NCBI RefSeq assembly: GCF_000359745.1
Contig: NZ_AQHN01000055.1
Span: 372,001 to 436,000, forward strand
Reading direction: 5' to 3'
From: Rhizobium freirei PRF 81
GTDB taxonomy: Bacteria; Pseudomonadota; Alphaproteobacteria; Rhizobiales; Rhizobiaceae
Length of the DNA: 64,000 bases
Shown here: piece by piece, positions 44,165 through 51,679 of the stretch
How the letters are laid out: each line of letters starts with the position of its first letter
How positions within the stretch are numbered: the stretch's first letter is position 1
Notes under the pieces: generated by a model
Databases searched by the model: none
The model's input: the letters and a program-made list of their open reading frames with translations, nothing else
What the model was told of the DNA's origin: nothing
Made by a program: the position numbers and the translations under genes

Positions 44165-45145
44165 ATGTTTCGCTCAGCTTCCTGCCTCTCGCTTGCGTTT
44201 TCCCTCGCCCTGCCAGCCATCGCCCAGGCGGATGAAAAGCCCAAGCAACTGGTCATGATTTCCTTCGACGGCGCTCATGACAACGCGCTCTGGACCAAGA
44301 GCCGCGAAATCGCTTCGCGCAACGGCGCGCATTTCACCTATTTCCTCTCCTGCACCTTCCTGATGAACAAGGCGCAAGCCAAGGCCTATCAGGGGCCGAT
44401 GCAACGTGCTGGCAAATCCAATGTCGGCTTCGCCAAGAGCGAAGACGATGTGCGCACCCGCATCGCCAATATCTGGGGCGCCCATCTGGAAGGACACGAT
44501 ATTTCCAGCCACGCCTGCGGCCACTTCGATGGTAAGGGCTGGAGCGCAGGCGATTGGAAACAGGAGTTCGTGAACGCCCGCACCGCCCTTCGCGATGCAT
44601 GGAAGAATGTCGGCATCGCCGATCAGGAACCGCAAGGCTGGGAAGATTTCGCCACGCATGACGTCAAAGGCTTCCGCGCCCCCTACCTTTCCGTCAGCGA
44701 CGGCCTGATGCCGGCGGAAAAGGAGATGGGCTTCCAATATGATGCGAGCCTGGTGACGAAGGGGCCTGCCCTGCCGCAGGTGGTCGACGGCATCTATCGC
44801 TTCGGTCTGCCATTGATCCCCGAAGGCCCCGAGCATCGCCCGGTCATCGGCATGGACTATAATCTCTATGTCCGGCACTCCAAGGGCGCCGAAGACAAGG
44901 CGAACGCCAAGATCTATGAAGACCGCGCCTTCGATGCCTTCGAAGCCGCCTTCAACAAGCAATATGACGGCGAGCGCATTCCACTGCAGCTCGGCTTCCA
45001 TTTCGTCGAGATGAATGACGGCGCCTATTGGCGGGCGCTCGACCGCTTCGTCAGCGATGTCTGCCACAAGCAGGATGTCGCCTGCGTCAGCTATTCCGAA
45101 GCCGTCCCGCTGATCGCAGCCCGAGGCAAGTCGCAGCAGGGGTGA
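44165..45145 (+). CDS. Secreted polysaccharide deacetylase-like protein
   Basis: The 326-residue protein has a signal peptide (about residues 1-22, ending AIAQA) and a NodB-homology-like domain. LVMISFDGAHDN carries the Asp of the first catalytic motif, GHDISSHACGHFDG the metal-binding histidines, and KGFRAPYLSVSDG the FRAPY motif. The first motif has D-G-A instead of the usual D-D, so one metal or catalytic contact may differ. Possible substrates are chitin-like or cell-wall glycans. ATG 44165 opens the signal peptide. Confidence 0.8.
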   Translation: MFRSASCLSLAFSLALPAIAQADEKPKQLVMISFDGAHDNALWTKSREIASRNGAHFTYFLSCTFLMNKAQAKAYQGPMQRAGKSNVGFAKSEDDVRTRIANIWGAHLEGHDISSHACGHFDGKGWSAGDWKQEFVNARTALRDAWKNVGIADQEPQGWEDFATHDVKGFRAPYLSVSDGLMPAEKEMGFQYDASLVTKGPALPQVVDGIYRFGLPLIPEGPEHRPVIGMDYNLYVRHSKGAEDKANAKIYEDRAFDAFEAAFNKQYDGERIPLQLGFHFVEMNDGAYWRALDRFVSDVCHKQDVACVSYSEAVPLIAARGKSQQG

Positions 45146-45303
45146 GGAACGGTCGGGCGAAGCCCGAGCAATCGACCCGGTGGGACGATCGCAGCGACGA
45201 ACGCCCTGAGCCAAAACGAAGGGCTGGCGTTAGAACGAACAAAGATCTGCTCATCGCCGTCGCAAGTGCAACAGGCCTCGCCTCCCCGCTATTGCCGTCA
45301 TTG

Positions 45304-45331
45304 AAAAAGGCTCCGTTTCCGGAGCCTTTTT
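45304..45331. terminator. Bidirectional rho-independent terminator
   Basis: AAAAAGGCTCCG and CGGAGCCTTTTT form a 12-bp stem with a four-base loop, flanked by A and T runs. It lies between the convergent deacetylase gene and bacA. Confidence 0.9.
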
Positions 45332-45332
45332 G

Positions 45333-46646
45333 TCAGCCGTCTGCCTGAATGACGCCCGCTTCACGCTCGAGGTAACGCTGATCGATCGATGGCAGCGGCA
45401 CATTGTCGATCGCGGCTTCAAATGTCTTCAGGCGCTTGTGGATCGACAGAAGCTCGATGATCGTCGTCCAGGAATTGACGAGATACTGGAAGGAATTGCT
45501 GACCTGCCCGAACGCCGTGGCGATCTGCTGATAGATACCGTAGGTGATGACGCCCGCAACGAAGGTCGGCACCAGCATGAACAGAACGAACATCGTATCG
45601 GCCTGCAGATAGAAATATCGGGCGACGTTGAAATAGACGTAGTGGAAGTAGATGCGGAAATAGTTCCGCCGCACATTGGCGAAGAGCTCCTTCACCGTTG
45701 CCGGCTGCGCGCGCTCCTCATGATCCTCGCCATAGACAAGTTCCTTGCGATAGGCCGCTTCGACACGCTGGTTCTTGAAGTTGAGGCCCGGCAGTTTGAT
45801 CCCCGCGACGGCAAGCAGGACGGTGCCGAAAATCGACCAGAAGAGCGCCAGCCAGAAGAGCGAGTGAGGAATCTTGCCGATGATCGGCAATTCAGTGACG
45901 TAGGTCGAAAGCGCAAGCAGGATCGGCAGGAAGACGATCAAGGTCATCACGGAATTGATCAGGCTGATACCCAGGCCTTCCAGCACGCTGGAAAGGCGCA
46001 TCGTATCTTCCTGAACACGCTGCGAGGCACCCTCGATGTGACGCAGTCTCTCCCACTTCGACATGTAGAAGTCGTTCATCGCCGTGCGCCAGCGGAAGAT
46101 GTAGTGGCTCGTAAAGAAATCCGTCAGGATCGAGACGAACATGCTGAGGAACGCAATCTGCGCAAAGATAATCATCAGCGAATAGAAACTTTCGGTCGTC
46201 ACCCCCGGCTGCTTTGTCAGCGCAGCCTGCAATAGATCACCAAACGGACGGCGAAAATTATTGATGACCACGCTTACCTGAACACCGAAATAGGTGACCA
46301 GGATGATGAGCGCCGAGCCCCAGAGCGACCAGATTTTCCAGGGATGGTTCCAGGCACGAATGTGCCATGCGCCGCAGAAGACGAGGATACAGACAAGGAA
46401 GAACCCGTAAAACCAGAGATTTCCCCAGAGCAGGAAATAGCTGAGATCGTATGGCTCCTTTCCCTCCCCCGGCATGACGAAGCCTAACCGAGTTCCCAAG
46501 CCGGAAAAGAACGAATACCAGACCGCGATGCAGGCAAGCGTCCAGACCGCCATCGAGATGAAGAACAATTTGGGCTGAGGGAAGAAGGAGTGGAACACGG
46601 CAGATAAGCTTCCTTGATCGGGTTCTGAGCGGAACCGCAATGACAT
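45333..46646 (-). CDS. bacA: Peptide transporter BacA/SbmA family
   Basis: This inner-membrane, proton-driven importer takes up antimicrobial and nodule-specific cysteine-rich peptides; rhizobial BacA is needed for bacteroid survival in many legumes and affects lipid A. The sequence shows the family blocks SHYIFRWRTAMNDFYMSKWE, RHIEGASQRVQEDTMR, GIKLPGLNFKNQRVEAAYRK and NSWTTIIELLSIHKRL. There is no ATPase domain, which separates it from BclA. The longest frame starts with ATG 46646. A GTG at 46598, giving VFHSFFPQPKLFFIS like other BacA N-termini, has GGAAG upstream and may be the true start. Confidence 0.95.
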   Translation of the reverse strand: MSLRFRSEPDQGSLSAVFHSFFPQPKLFFISMAVWTLACIAVWYSFFSGLGTRLGFVMPGEGKEPYDLSYFLLWGNLWFYGFFLVCILVFCGAWHIRAWNHPWKIWSLWGSALIILVTYFGVQVSVVINNFRRPFGDLLQAALTKQPGVTTESFYSLMIIFAQIAFLSMFVSILTDFFTSHYIFRWRTAMNDFYMSKWERLRHIEGASQRVQEDTMRLSSVLEGLGISLINSVMTLIVFLPILLALSTYVTELPIIGKIPHSLFWLALFWSIFGTVLLAVAGIKLPGLNFKNQRVEAAYRKELVYGEDHEERAQPATVKELFANVRRNYFRIYFHYVYFNVARYFYLQADTMFVLFMLVPTFVAGVITYGIYQQIATAFGQVSNSFQYLVNSWTTIIELLSIHKRLKTFEAAIDNVPLPSIDQRYLEREAGVIQADG

Positions 46647-46761
46647 CAGTACCCGGGGAACCTAAGACAGTTCGCCAGGAGCGGCAACCGGCAGAGAGCT
46701 ATTCTTACGTAGATGTAATTGCTTATCCCGCGATCGTGATGCAGTTGTTCAGGATCAAATC

Positions 46762-46778
46762 TTCACTCATTGAGTGAA
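46762..46778. promoter_or_regulatory. 17-bp perfect palindrome between bacA and padR
   Basis: TTCACTC-ATT-GAGTGAA has two 7-bp arms and a three-base centre, a form typical of TetR-family operators. It lies in the 268-base divergent region, 116 bases from the bacA ATG and 137 from the padR ATG. Which gene it controls is unknown. Confidence 0.6.
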
Positions 46779-46845
46779 TTCATCTTTCTCTGAGCGCCCC
46801 CTTCTCAACCATCCCCTCCCGGAAATCACCCCTCTTGCGGATAAC

Positions 46846-46869
46846 TATCTTACGATATATATCTTACGA
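46846..46869 (+). promoter_or_regulatory. Tandem TATCTTACGA boxes upstream of padR
   Basis: TATCTTACGA occurs at 46846-46855 and 46860-46869, spaced 14 bases centre to centre. A third, near-identical TATCCTACGA is at 46971-46980, inside the reading frame. Likely operator or promoter elements for padR itself. Confidence 0.6.
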
Positions 46870-47078
46870 CATGACTAACGATACAAACCTTCACACTTTA
46901 AAAGGAGAAACGAAATGAGAGGTTTCAGAGATCGCATGTTCGGAGATAGCTTTGACATCGTCGAGGCATATATCCTACGACACGGCCGAGGCCGTGAATC
47001 GCACGGCGAGCACAGGAGAGACTTCATGAGAGGCTTCAAGGGCGGCATGTTCGGCGGCGGGTTTCGTACCGGCCGCAA
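46857..47078 (+). repeat. 111-bp in-phase duplication spanning the padR start
   Basis: Unit 1 (46857-46967) and unit 2 (46968-47078) share an ATATATC(T/C)TACGACA box, an AGGAGA ribosome-binding site and an ATG at exactly the same distance (58 bases from box to ATG), followed by MRGFRDRMFGDSF in unit 1 and MRGFKGGMFGGGF in unit 2. The sequences between are diverged, so the event is old or under selection at the anchors only. The spacing of 111 bases is 37 codons, keeping the frame. Confidence 0.65.
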
Positions 47079-47595
47079 GTTCGACGCAGCCGACCTGCAG
47101 CTCATCATCCTCGCCCTGCTCTCGGAGCAGCCGCGCCACGGCTATGAACTGATCAAGACTTTTGAGGAGCGCTCCGGTGGCTTCTATGTGCCGAGCCCTG
47201 GCGTCATCTACCCCGCCCTCACCTATCTCGAAGAAACGGGCCAAGCCGAAGTCGAGGTGAGCGGCACGAAGAAGCTCTACCGCATCACCGAAAGCGGCCA
47301 GAAGCGCGTCGACGACAATCGTGATCTGGTGGAAGCGACATTCGCCAAGCTCACCGCGATCGGCGAAAAAATGGCCCGCGTCCGCGAGGTTTTCGACGGC
47401 GGCGAGGATGATGGCCGCGACAGCCCGTTCGATCGCCATGGCGCCGGCGACGTGCATCGCGCTCGCCACCTGCTGCGCTCCGCGCTTCGCTCGAAATTCC
47501 CCTGGAGCAAGGCCGAAGGCGCACGCATCGCCGCAATCCTCGAGCGCGCCGCCGCCGACATCATCCGCGGCGAACCGAAAAACGGCGAAGAGTAG
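46915..47595 (+). CDS. PadR-family transcriptional regulator
   Basis: The 226-residue regulator carries the PadR winged helix-turn-helix at about residues 58-135 (LIILALLSEQPRHGYELIKT, PSPGVIYPALTYLEETG, KLYRITESGQKRV) and a helical dimerisation tail. The effector is unknown. AGGAGA precedes ATG 46915, but an equivalent RBS and ATG at 47026 (residue 38) come from a 111-bp duplication, so two forms could be made. TATCTTACGA boxes sit upstream of both starts. It is divergent from bacA and convergent with map. Confidence 0.88.
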   Translation: MRGFRDRMFGDSFDIVEAYILRHGRGRESHGEHRRDFMRGFKGGMFGGGFRTGRKFDAADLQLIILALLSEQPRHGYELIKTFEERSGGFYVPSPGVIYPALTYLEETGQAEVEVSGTKKLYRITESGQKRVDDNRDLVEATFAKLTAIGEKMARVREVFDGGEDDGRDSPFDRHGAGDVHRARHLLRSALRSKFPWSKAEGARIAAILERAAADIIRGEPKNGEE

Positions 47596-47619
47596 AATTC
47601 CGGCGATTGAGCCCGGACA

Positions 47620-48372
47620 TCAATTATCCGGCAATGTCAGGATGACCGGCCCATTGCGGGTGGCAACGATCGTGTGTTCGTACTGAACCGTGGGCGCCTG
47701 CGGATCGGCATAGAGCGTCCATGCATCGTCGCCACCCTCTGCCCAGGTGGCGCCGAGCGACAGAAACGGCTCGACCGTGAAGACCAGGCCGTCTTCCATG
47801 ATCCGGGTCTCGGAAGGATCCGCCCAGGTGGAAACTTCGCCGGGCTCTTCGTGCAGCGAGCGGCCGATACCGTGGCTGGCGAGATTGGCGATCAAAGTAT
47901 AGCGGTTCTTCTGCGCGAAAGCGCCGACGGCCTGCCCGATCTTCGCAAGCGGCGCGCCGCTCTTCACCTGATTGAGGCCGACCCAGAGCGCCCGTTTGCC
48001 GTCCCGGCAAAGACGCTCGATCTTCGGCTTGGCCGGCGGCACGGTAAAGGATGCGCCGGTATCGGAAAAGAAGCCATCCTTCTCGGCCGAAACGTCGAGA
48101 TTGACCAAGTCTCCAGCCCGGATGATGCGGGGACCGGGAATGCCGTGGGCCACTTCCTCGTTGACGCTGATGCAGGTGGCGCCGGGAAACTTGTAAACCA
48201 GTTCCGGCGCCGACTGCGCGCCGGCATCCTCCAGCACCTTGCGGCCGATCGCATCGAGCTCCAGCGTGGTAATGCCCGGCTCGAGTGCAGCGGCCATCGC
48301 CTGCAGCGCATTGGCGCAGATACGGCCGATATCTTTCAGCTTGGTCAGTTCTTCTTCAGTCGAGACGATCAT
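47620..48372 (-). CDS. map: Methionine aminopeptidase, type I
   Basis: This enzyme removes the initiator Met from nascent proteins. The 250-residue chain carries the metal ligands in NLDVSAEKDGFFSDTGASF (two Asp), SHGIGRSLHEEP (His), FTVEPFLS (Glu) and VQYEHTIV (Glu). SVNEEVAHGIPGPRIIRAGD is the type I hallmark. GGAAG precedes the ATG. Rhizobia often have more than one map gene, and this may be the accessory copy. Confidence 0.94.
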   Translation of the reverse strand: MIVSTEEELTKLKDIGRICANALQAMAAALEPGITTLELDAIGRKVLEDAGAQSAPELVYKFPGATCISVNEEVAHGIPGPRIIRAGDLVNLDVSAEKDGFFSDTGASFTVPPAKPKIERLCRDGKRALWVGLNQVKSGAPLAKIGQAVGAFAQKNRYTLIANLASHGIGRSLHEEPGEVSTWADPSETRIMEDGLVFTVEPFLSLGATWAEGGDDAWTLYADPQAPTVQYEHTIVATRNGPVILTLPDN

Positions 48373-48503
48373 TTACGGCTTCCGGCATGCTCGTGCTCTC
48401 GGCAATGGTCTGCGAGAGGTTAAGATTTGGCTTTCGCCTCTTCACCCCACACAGTCAATGCCTTTCTGGCCGATGGGACGGACTTTCGCCTTTCGAAGTC
48501 GGA

Positions 48504-49016
48504 TCAAAGGCGCGGATCGTCCGACAGTAATGCCCAGCGCTCGTGATCGCACCATTCCCCGCCGATCTTCAGATATTTCGGCGAGAACCCCTCCTTGCGG
48601 AAGCCTAGCCGCTTGACCAAAGCGATCGAAGGCTGGTTGCCGGGCTGGATATTGGCCTCCAGCCGATGCAGGCCGACCGCATCGAAGGCATGTGCCACAG
48701 CCAGGCGAACAGCTTCCGTCATGAAGCCTCGACCGGCAAAGCCCACCATGCCGTGATAGCCGAGAAAGGCGCTGCGGAAACCGCCCCAAACCATCTGGCT
48801 GATATTGACGACGCCGATAATGCCGCCGGAACCGGGATCGCGCGCCACCAGACCGATGTTCGGCCCTGTCACCGTCTGACCGAACCAGGCGTCGAAGCCG
48901 GCCCGATCAAGAAAAGGATGAGCCCATGGCACATGATGAGTGCTGCTCGCGATATTGGCGGCGATGAGTTCGTCCGCATCCGATTGCCTGACGGGCGCGA
49001 TGATCACTTGCGGCAT
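48504..49016 (-). CDS. GNAT-family N-acetyltransferase, RimJ/RimL-like
   Basis: The 170-residue product has the acetyl-CoA-binding pattern of GNAT proteins: GIIGVVNISQMVWGGFRSAF, LGYHGMVGFAGRGFMTEAVR with the RGFMTE loop, and the RimJ-like end HRLEANIQPGNQPSIALVKR followed by LGFRKEGFS. Such enzymes acetylate ribosomal-protein N-termini or small amines. The substrate cannot be told here. GGAA lies upstream of the ATG. Confidence 0.9.
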   Translation of the reverse strand: MPQVIIAPVRQSDADELIAANIASSTHHVPWAHPFLDRAGFDAWFGQTVTGPNIGLVARDPGSGGIIGVVNISQMVWGGFRSAFLGYHGMVGFAGRGFMTEAVRLAVAHAFDAVGLHRLEANIQPGNQPSIALVKRLGFRKEGFSPKYLKIGGEWCDHERWALLSDDPRL

Positions 49017-49037
49017 GGCTCGTTCCCTGTTTCCACC

Positions 49038-49120
49038 GGAGTATGATGCCGAAAAGTGTTAGCGGTTTTCGGACGACATCATGCTCCATTTCTTTGATTC
49101 TGGAGCGAGCGTTAGCAAAT
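49038..49120. repeat. RIME-type intergenic element, family 2 copy 3 (truncated)
   Basis: GAGTATGATGCCGAAAAGTG ... CGGACGACATCATGCTCC keeps the first palindrome; the second is mostly lost. It occupies the gap between the GNAT and DoxX genes. Confidence 0.75.
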
Positions 49121-49131
49121 CGAATCAGAAA

Positions 49132-49560
49132 TCAAAAGCTTCGATCGGAAAACGGAATCATTCTGCGAACCGCTTCATAACGAAGATAAAGTCCGCCCCA
49201 GGCGATCACGCCGACATAGACGCCGAACAGCAGATGCGAAAAGATCGGGCTGCCGACGCGCAGATGGGTGGCGATCGCCCCTCCAAGAAGACCCGTCAGC
49301 AGGATCGCACCGAGGACCGACGTTCTCGGGATCGCATAGAGAATGGCGCAGCCGAGTGTGATGACGCCGAGAAGCCGCGCAAGCGCTGGGTCGGCGGAAT
49401 AGCCGAGCCCCGCCATCGTCTCCGTAACCACCGGAAGCGGGATGATCTTGATCACGCCATCGAAGACAAGAAAGGCAACGATCAGCCCGCTGAGGATCAT
49501 GCCGGCCACGCGCTGGGCTCGCGTGACGGACGAGGTAGATGAATCGAGTGCATAAGACAT
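49132..49560 (-). CDS. DoxX-like membrane protein
   Basis: The 142-residue protein has four predicted membrane segments and the DoxX-like pattern (VFDGVIKIIPLPVVTETMAG, LLGVITLGCAILYAIPRTSV, LLTGLLGGAIATHLRVGSP). Function in this subfamily is unknown; others are linked to redox or thiol stress. It is 30 bases downstream of the AHSA1 gene and appears to be the last gene of the ECF sigma operon. Confidence 0.85.
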   Translation of the reverse strand: MSYALDSSTSSVTRAQRVAGMILSGLIVAFLVFDGVIKIIPLPVVTETMAGLGYSADPALARLLGVITLGCAILYAIPRTSVLGAILLTGLLGGAIATHLRVGSPIFSHLLFGVYVGVIAWGGLYLRYEAVRRMIPFSDRSF

Positions 49561-49590
49561 GTTCGTATCCCCCGGAATTGAATCGGAAAT

Positions 49591-49884
49591 TCAGATCTTC
49601 GCCGTCAATGCGGCAAGCTGCTCGGCACATTGGGCCCATCCCTGACGGAAGCCCATCTTCTCGTGCGCCTCGCGATCCTCGGCTGACCAATGCAGCACGG
49701 TTGCCGTATAGCGGGTCTTGCCGCCGGCGCGAATGTCGATCTTGGCAGCCGACACCGTCCATGGCAGCGGAGCAAACCACTGCTTCAGCAGCTCTTCCTC
49801 CGTCCAGCAGCGGAAGATCTCGTCACGCGGCGCGTCAATGATGCGCGTGAACGAGAGTTCGTGGCGCTGGCTCCGCTCGGTCAT
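49591..49884 (-). CDS. AHSA1/SRPBCC protein with internal deletion
   Basis: The 97-residue frame begins like a normal AHSA1-family protein (HELSFTRIIDAPRDEIFRCW, LLKQWFAPLPWTV) and ends like one (TRYTATVLHWSAEDREAHEK, MGFRQGWAQCAEQL), but the roughly 55 residues that normally lie between are missing. The join is at Gly54-Gly55/Lys56 (about 49719-49725), where GGCGGC could have served as a short direct repeat for an in-frame deletion. GAGGA before the ATG is intact. The core sheet of the helix-grip fold would be lost, so the product is probably not functional. Confidence 0.78.
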   Translation of the reverse strand: MTERSQRHELSFTRIIDAPRDEIFRCWTEEELLKQWFAPLPWTVSAAKIDIRAGGKTRYTATVLHWSAEDREAHEKMGFRQGWAQCAEQLAALTAKI

Positions 49885-49984
49885 ATGTCGGTTCCTCTTT
49901 GCAACTTCGCACGGCCTGCGCCGCTTATACTCTAACGACGTTCGGGACCGCCGCTTTCAGACAGCGTGGACACAAATTTTTCGA

Positions 49985-51244
49985 TTATTTTGCTGCAGCA
50001 GCGACAGCATCTGCGCTCAGACGATCGAGCTGGTGGCGGATATGGGTCGCCTCGGCGGGCGAGCGGGCAAGTGCAATTGCCCTATCGAAGGCGATGCGTG
50101 CCTCCTGCGGGCGGCCGAGCTGCGCCAGCAAGCCGCCCGTTACGCCATGAAAATAGAAATAGCCACCGAGCTGCGTTTCGAGCGGCGCGATCAGCGCCAG
50201 AGCCGCCTCCGGCCCCTTCAGCTTGGAAAGCGCGACCGCCCGGTTGAGCGTGACGACAGGAGACGGTGTCAGGCGTTCCAGCATTTGATAGAGAAGATCG
50301 ATCTCCGCCCAGTCGGTGTCTGCGGCGCGCTTCGCCCGCGAGTGCAGCGCCGCGATCGCTGCCTGCACCTGATAAGGTCCCGGACGGCGATGGCGGATCG
50401 CCTTGTCGAGCAGGGCAAGCGCCTCGTCGATCGAAGTCCGGTCCCAGAGCGAGCGATCCTGCTCTTCCAAAAGGATGATCTGCCCATCCGCGTCGAACCG
50501 CGCCGCCTTGCGCGATTGCTGCAGCAGCATCAGCGCCAGCAGCGCCATGGTTTCCGGCTCAGCCGGAAAGATCCGTAGCAGCAGCCGGCCAAGCCGGATC
50601 GCCTCGTCGGCAAAGGCTGCCGCCTCGCGATGCGTTCCGCCGGCCGAATAGCCTTCATTATAGATCAGGTAGATCATGGCGCTGACGAGCGCCAGCCGCT
50701 CGCTTCGTTCCACGGCACCAGGTGTTTCGAAAGGAACGCCCGCGGCGGCCACGCGCGCCTTCGCCCGGGTGATCCGCTGTTCCATGGCACTGTCGCTGAC
50801 CAGAAACGCGCGGGCGATTTGCTGCACGGAAAGGCCCGAGACAATACGCAGCGCGAGTGCAATCTGCTGTGTCGCCGGCAGATCCGGATGGCAGCAGATG
50901 AACAGCAGCCGGAGAATATCATCGCGATAGCCAGAGCCGTCGAGCCGTTCGGCAAGGTCGCTCTCTGCATCCTCAGTATCGGAAATCGCCTCCTCGTCCG
51001 GCAGGCTTTGCAATTTCGCCTGCTTGCGCACCGTATCGATGCCGCTGTTGCGGCCGACGAAGATCAGCCAGGCGATCGGATCGCGTGGCGGCCCCTTGTC
51101 GGGCCAGGCCTTCAGCGCCCGCAGGCACGCCTCCTGAAAGGCTTCCTCTGCGGTATCGAGATTGCGGAAATAGCGCAGCAGCGCTCCCAGCACCTGCGGC
51201 CGGGCATTGGTGAGCGCGATATCGATCCAGGCAAGATCCGTCAT
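49985..51244 (-). CDS. ECF sigma factor, group ECF42-type
   Basis: The 419-residue protein has sigma-2 and sigma-4 regions (residues about 1-175: LRYFRNLDTAEEAFQEACLR, LIFVGRNSGIDTVRKQ, SVQQIARAFLVSDSAMEQRI) followed by a long helical/TPR-like C-terminal extension (LIYNEGYSAGGTHREAAAFA and so on). This layout, plus an adjacent DGPF-domain gene and no anti-sigma gene, is the signature of ECF42. These factors are thought to be controlled by their own C-terminal domain. It overlaps the DGPF gene by four bases (ATGA). Confidence 0.9.
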   Translation of the reverse strand: MTDLAWIDIALTNARPQVLGALLRYFRNLDTAEEAFQEACLRALKAWPDKGPPRDPIAWLIFVGRNSGIDTVRKQAKLQSLPDEEAISDTEDAESDLAERLDGSGYRDDILRLLFICCHPDLPATQQIALALRIVSGLSVQQIARAFLVSDSAMEQRITRAKARVAAAGVPFETPGAVERSERLALVSAMIYLIYNEGYSAGGTHREAAAFADEAIRLGRLLLRIFPAEPETMALLALMLLQQSRKAARFDADGQIILLEEQDRSLWDRTSIDEALALLDKAIRHRRPGPYQVQAAIAALHSRAKRAADTDWAEIDLLYQMLERLTPSPVVTLNRAVALSKLKGPEAALALIAPLETQLGGYFYFHGVTGGLLAQLGRPQEARIAFDRAIALARSPAEATHIRHQLDRLSADAVAAAAK

Positions 51245-51615
51245 GTTGCTATTGTCCCCGGCCTGAACAGATAAAGCGGGCGAATTTCATAGGCTCCCAC
51301 ACCCGGATTGGCGGCTGCCAGCTCCTTCGAGAATTCGAGTGCCGCCTCGAGCGATTCGAAATCGACGACGTAGAAGCCCAGCAATTGCTCTTTGGTCTCA
51401 GCGAAGGGGCCGTCGATGACGATCGGCTCGTTCTTGCCCTTGCGCAGTGTCGTCGCCGCCGTCGTCGGCATCAGGCGCGCCACCGGCCCAAACTTGCCGG
51501 CCTCGGCGAGCGGCGCCTGCACCGCAATCAGCCGCGCCATCGTCGCCTCTTCCTGCTCCTTGGACCAGGCGAACACGGCGTCTTCATCGTTGTAACATAG
51601 GATCGCGTAGAGCAT
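51241..51615 (-). CDS. DGPF / YCII-related domain protein
   Basis: The 124-residue protein begins MLYAILCYNDEDAVFAWSKE and contains IVIDGPFAETKEQLLGFYVV with the D-G-P-F motif. YCII-fold proteins of this group always accompany ECF42/ECF41-like sigma factors and are frequent members of their regulons, but their biochemical role is open. GAGAAGGAAG lies before the ATG. It opens the operon DGPF-sigma-AHSA1-DoxX. Confidence 0.9.
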   Translation of the reverse strand: MLYAILCYNDEDAVFAWSKEQEEATMARLIAVQAPLAEAGKFGPVARLMPTTAATTLRKGKNEPIVIDGPFAETKEQLLGFYVVDFESLEAALEFSKELAAANPGVGAYEIRPLYLFRPGTIAT

Positions 51616-51637
51616 GAGGACTTCCTTCTCCAGTAAA

Positions 51638-51664
51638 GACGAGGAAGTATCACTCGTACCGACA
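51638..51664 (-). promoter_or_regulatory. Putative ECF42-dependent promoter
   Basis: On the minus strand TGTCGG (plus 51659-51664) and CGTC (51638-51641) are separated by 17 bases, close to the TGTCGA/CGTC promoter reported for ECF42 factors. It lies 23 bases before the DGPF start, which would make the sigma operon self-activating. Confidence 0.65.
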
Positions 51665-51679
51665 GGTCCCGTCAAAAAA

